Positions 61,120 to 64,000 of a DNA stretch of 64,000 nucleotides are shown piece by piece. Both the position numbers and the translations under genes were made by a program. The stretch is from CBDBND01 sp965262665. GTDB taxonomy: Bacteria > Pseudomonadota > Alphaproteobacteria > Rhodospirillales > Rhodospirillaceae. The notes below the pieces were generated by a model, which searched no databases, had not been told where the DNA came from, and was given only the letters and a program-made list of their open reading frames with translations. The stretch covers positions 2,542,001 to 2,606,000 of the forward strand of contig CBDHFR010000004.1 of the NCBI GenBank assembly GCA_965262665.1. Direction: 5' to 3'. The stretch's first letter is position 1, and each line of letters opens with the position of its first letter.

Positions 61120-61670
61120 CTATAACTGTGCCAATTCCTTGGGAATGCCCAAGATTCGGCCAGTTGGGACTGGCTCGAACGCGTCGAGCGCCGTCGCTAG
61201 GATGTGAGGCGAGAGGAGCCCGGTGTTATCGTATTGACGCTCCGGCTTATACTGGTCGAGAAACAGATCGGGCAGCACCATCGGACGGATCTTGAGTCCT
61301 CGATCCAAAACCCCGTTCGCCGCCAAGAAGTGCAGTGCCTGCCTACCGAATCTGCCGATCGCACCATCTTCGACGGCGAAGAGGAACTTTTGTCTCGGGC
61401 GAGTTCTCGCACAAGGTCCTCGTCGAGAGGCTTGGCGAACCTTGCATCGGTCACCTTCGTCGATGGACCGCGACGGACGATCTCGTCGGCCGCGGACATT
61501 GCCTCATGCAACCTTGCCCTGTAGGACAGGATGGCGACTACGGTCCTGTCCATGTGAACCAGCTCGGCCTCATCAGCGGCCGCCGTCAGCACGAGGCCGG
61601 GCAGGCAGCCCAGGTAAGCGATGTCGTACGCGCCGGCATGGGTTTGGCCGTCGGCGCCGACCAGAAGCTA
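61120..61670 (-). pseudogene. dxs: 1-deoxyxylulose 5-phosphate synthase remnant
   Basis: The C-terminal transketolase-like part of Dxs in pieces. GADGQTHAGAYDIAYLGCLP and ADEAELVHM are followed by a gap of roughly 45 residues, then TVVAILSYRARLHEAMSAAD and TDARFAKPLDEDLVRELARD. A frameshift leads to NGVLDRGLKIRPMVLPDLFL. The N-terminal thiamine-diphosphate half is absent. Dxs feeds Dxr, which is intact at 28839, so a working dxs must exist elsewhere if the MEP pathway runs. Confidence 0.8.
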
Positions 61671-61990
61671 GAGATCATCCTACTGGTTGAACGATCTCAC
61701 CTGCCGGTCCGACGGACGCTGGACAAGCTGGGTATTCCAAAGACTACACTTTACCGCTAGTACGACCGCTACCAATCGTTGGGTGAAACCGGCCTTCAAG
61801 ACCGTACCAGTGGCCCCGGCGGGGTGTGGAACCGCATCCCCGAGGAGATCCGCGCCGGCAGATCGTAGACCTGGCCCTGGACGCGCCGGACCTGTCACCG
61901 TGGGAGTCGGCCGTGACGTTCACTGACACGAAGGACTACTCCGTCTCGGAAGCGTCTGTCTATCGGCTGCTCAAGGGGACTTGGTCGAGG
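61671..61990 (+). pseudogene. HTH/integrase-core transposase, N-terminal fragment
   Basis: EIILLVERSHLPVRRTLDKL and GIPKTTLYR are the helix-turn-helix start of an IS3-like integrase-core transposase. A stop codon replaces the next Trp codon (TAG after LYR). The sequence continues as YDRYQSLGETGLQDRTSGPG and, in another frame, TFTDTKDYSVSEASVYRLLK. There is no catalytic domain. The stretch to 62115 carries one IS6-type terminus (62047-62064). Confidence 0.65.
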
Positions 61991-62115
61991 TTGTTCATAC
62001 ACTCAAACAAATTGTCTGCGTGAAGGGTTGAGGGAGCGTTGTCTCTGCATTGTCAGAGTAAATCGGCTTGATCCGGGAAGTAAGGTTTCGTAGCCGCTGG
62101 TGATTCACAATCCCT

Positions 62116-62276
62116 GGCATTGGCAGACTAAAATCTATGTTAGAATTTTCCCGTTGTTGAGCCAGCTTCGTCGCCCGTTCTTGTCAGGTCTAAGCCAGAC
62201 AAAACTTTTTTTACGTCCTGAAATCCCCAAAAGGGGACAGGGAGAGACGACCAAGCAAATTTAATCTGACAATGCC
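62116..62276 (+). repeat. MITE-like ~160-bp repeat, copy 3
   Basis: 161 bases, same orientation as 54110-54272 with about 85-90% of bases matching by eye. It ends 35 bases upstream of hslU, where hslV or its promoter would be expected. Confidence 0.9.
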
Positions 62277-62311
62277 AATGGCTTTTTGGTTGTGGAAAAT
62301 GTTTAGCCGTT

Positions 62312-63622
62312 ATGACGTCTTTTTCCCCCCGCGAAATTGTTTCCGAACTGGACCGGTTCATCATCGGTCAGAACGATGCCAAACGGGCTGTCGCCATCGC
62401 CCTGCGCAACCGCTGGCGCCGCCAACAGTTGCCCGACGCGCTTAAAGATGAAGTGCTGCCGAAAAATATTCTGATGATAGGGCCGACAGGCGTTGGTAAA
62501 ACAGAGATCGCCCGTCGCTTGGCTAAACTGGCACAGGCCCCATTCATGAAAGTAGAGGCGACCAAATTTACCGAGGTAGGGTATGTGGGCCGCGACGTAG
62601 AAAGCATCGTCCGCGATCTGGTGGAAATCGCCATCCACATGACCCGCGAGCGGCTGCGCAAACGCGTCACGGCCAAAGCTGAAATCGCTGCTGAAGAGCG
62701 GGTGCTTGATGCGTTGGTCGGTGAGACGGCCAGCCAGAGCACGCGGGACAGCTTCCGCGCCAAGTTGCGCGACGGCGATTTTAATGAAAAAGAAATTGAG
62801 ATCGAGGTTACAGAGACCGCCGGGACCGGCATGCCGACCATGGACATTCCAAGTATGCCAGGAGCGCAAGTGGGCGTGATGAACCTCAATGACATGCTGG
62901 GTGGTATGTTGGGCGGCCGCAAGAAAACCAAACGTCTTTCTGTTTCCGATTCTTATGACGTTCTCCTTCGTGCAGAAAGCGACAAACTATTGGACGAAGA
63001 CATAGTCGTACGCGACGCCCTTGAGGCGGTGGAGGACAATGGCATCGTGTTCTTAGATGAAATTGATAAAATTTCTGCGCACAGCGATGTCCACGGTGGC
63101 AACGTATCACGCGAAGGCGTGCAGCGGGATCTATTGCCGCTTATCGAAGGCACATCGGTGGCCACCAAACATGGCACCGTGAGAACCGATCATATTTTGT
63201 TTATCGCCTCCGGGGCCTTTCACTTGGCCAAACCCTCTGATTTGATTCCAGAATTACAAGGCCGGTTGCCCATACGTGTGGAGCTGAAAGCGCTTACCAA
63301 AGACGACTTCGTCCGTATCCTTACCGAGACAGAAGTGAGTCTGGTTAAACAGTATGAAGCGTTGATGGGAACGGAAGACGTAACTTTGGATTTTGCCGAT
63401 GGCGCGGTTGACGCCATCGCGGCCCTGGCGGCGGAGATCAATCAGAATGTTGAGAACATCGGTGCCCGGCGGTTGCACACGGTTTTGGAGAAACTTTTGG
63501 AAGAGATTAGTTTTACCGCCACTGATCGGGGCGGCGAAACCATTCCTATCACCGCAGACTTGGTTCAGACTCAGGTGGGAGACCTTGCCAAGAAGGGTGA
63601 TCTAAGTCGCTTTATTCTGTAA
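62312..63622 (+). CDS. hslU: ATP-dependent protease ATPase subunit HslU
   Basis: 436 residues, AAA+ unfoldase that feeds the HslV peptidase. MTSFSPREIVSELDRFIIGQ, Walker A IGPTGVGKTEIARRLA, the pore loop motif GYVGRD, the inserted I domain (about 110-225), Walker B GIVFLDEIDKI, the sensor region and the C-terminal ARRLHTVLEKLLEEISF and LSRFIL tail are complete. HslV, normally just upstream in proteobacteria, is not in this window; the upstream DNA is mobile-element debris. hslV may have been separated or lost. Confidence 0.95.
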   Translation: MTSFSPREIVSELDRFIIGQNDAKRAVAIALRNRWRRQQLPDALKDEVLPKNILMIGPTGVGKTEIARRLAKLAQAPFMKVEATKFTEVGYVGRDVESIVRDLVEIAIHMTRERLRKRVTAKAEIAAEERVLDALVGETASQSTRDSFRAKLRDGDFNEKEIEIEVTETAGTGMPTMDIPSMPGAQVGVMNLNDMLGGMLGGRKKTKRLSVSDSYDVLLRAESDKLLDEDIVVRDALEAVEDNGIVFLDEIDKISAHSDVHGGNVSREGVQRDLLPLIEGTSVATKHGTVRTDHILFIASGAFHLAKPSDLIPELQGRLPIRVELKALTKDDFVRILTETEVSLVKQYEALMGTEDVTLDFADGAVDAIAALAAEINQNVENIGARRLHTVLEKLLEEISFTATDRGGETIPITADLVQTQVGDLAKKGDLSRFIL

Positions 63623-63648
63623 CGAGCGTAGTCACCTGTTGTATGGGT

Positions 63649-63735
63649 GTCCTTACCGAAAACCTTATCCGCCAACCTTCATGATGCAAAACGTCCAGGT
63701 GTGGATGGTGTAGATAAGGTTTTCGAAAGGGACAG
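63649..63735 (+). repeat. ~80-bp mobile-type repeat (MITE-like), copy b
   Basis: 87 bases with termini TGTCCTTACCGAAAACCTTA and GGTTTTCGAAAGGGACAG enclosing CATGATGCAAAACGTCCAGG. It lies 26 bases after the hslU stop and could act as a transcription stop because its ends pair. Confidence 0.85.
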
Positions 63736-63830
63736 CTCAAAATCACTTAATTGAACATCGTTTACTTATTCGTGACATCAGCAGCTGTTTGGAAGATGTT
63801 TAAAATAACACCGTTTAATTAGGGGGCGAG

Positions 63831-64000
63831 ATGGGCCGCAGGAATGACCATAGCCGTGACGAGTTGGAGGACATGTGCATCGAGGCAGCACGGTGGATTG
63901 TCCAAGCCGATGGGCTCGAAAAGCTTACCGCTCGCCGCGTAGCCGAAGAAATCGGGTACTCAGTCGGTACCCTCTATAATCTATTTGACGGGCAAGACGG
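63831..64000 (+). CDS. TetR/AcrR-family regulator, start only
   Basis: The first 56 residues are visible before the window ends. RDELEDMCIEAARWIVQADG and TARRVAEEIGYSVGTLYNLF form a TetR-type helix-turn-helix with the recognition helix SVGTLYNLF. The ATG follows AGGGGGCGAG. The effector domain lies outside the window. Confidence 0.8.
   Translation, partial: MGRRNDHSRDELEDMCIEAARWIVQADGLEKLTARRVAEEIGYSVGTLYNLFDGQD

Overview
The window looks like a chromosomal stretch of a Rhodospirillales-like alphaproteobacterium. The main support is gene order. The lipid A and envelope run (rpsB-tsf, pyrH-frr-uppS-cdsA-dxr-rseP-bamA-ompH-lpxD-fabZ-lpxA-lpxI-lpxB) is read leftward with very short gaps, and gltA, gltX, comEC and lexA lie close together. 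LpxI rather than LpxH is used, and the lexA promoter carries an alphaproteobacterial SOS box (GAAC-N7-GAAC). The species is not identifiable from the sequence alone.

Layout. (1) 1-8.6 kb: a type I restriction specificity gene cut by half of an IS481 element, two broken IS6-family transposases, a two-gene catabolic-type cassette (flavin-dependent acyl-CoA-dehydrogenase-like hydroxylase plus methyltransferase A), an AT-hook hypothetical gene, a gene-free repeat-rich stretch and a dead IS630. (2) 8.6-12.1 kb: a second cassette of FAD monooxygenase, VOC protein, methyltransferase B and a small helical protein, cut by another half IS481. (3) 12.5-38.5 kb: mostly core genes (lexA, gltX, gltA, the lipid A/BAM/isoprenoid/ribosomal run, sppA), with a comEC ruined by a stop codon, a deletion and an IS481 half, an ISAs1 copy with a perfect 10-bp target duplication, and a scrambled integrase. 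(4) 38.6-64 kb: a graveyard of IS30, IS21, IS110, IS3, IS6 and IS481 pieces and a group II intron tail. Among them stand intact genes: two TonB-dependent receptors, a possible nuclease-fold protein, an Asp/Glu-racemase/maleate-isomerase-like protein, a third methyltransferase (with a Tat signal) and its small partner, a DUF2188 protein, a COG2159 amidohydrolase with a divergent MFS transporter, an MpaB-like oxygenase, hslU, and the start of a TetR regulator.

Two themes stand out. First, no transposase in the window is intact. Frameshifts, nonsense changes, truncations and perfect short tandem duplications (10, 11, 13, 18, 23 bp) are common. Two small non-coding repeat families are scattered around: a ~160-bp family with termini GGCATTGTCAGA and a ~80-bp family with termini GTCCCTTTCGAAAACC. 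Second, the accessory genes form small cassettes bracketed by these termini, and three of them contain a member of one unusual methyltransferase family. Two of those methyltransferases sit beside members of one small helical family of about 116 residues. This methyltransferase plus small-protein pair, among oxygenases, a hydrolase, a transporter and outer-membrane receptors, is the best candidate here for an undescribed mobile catabolic or detoxification module. Its substrate cannot be read from the sequence.
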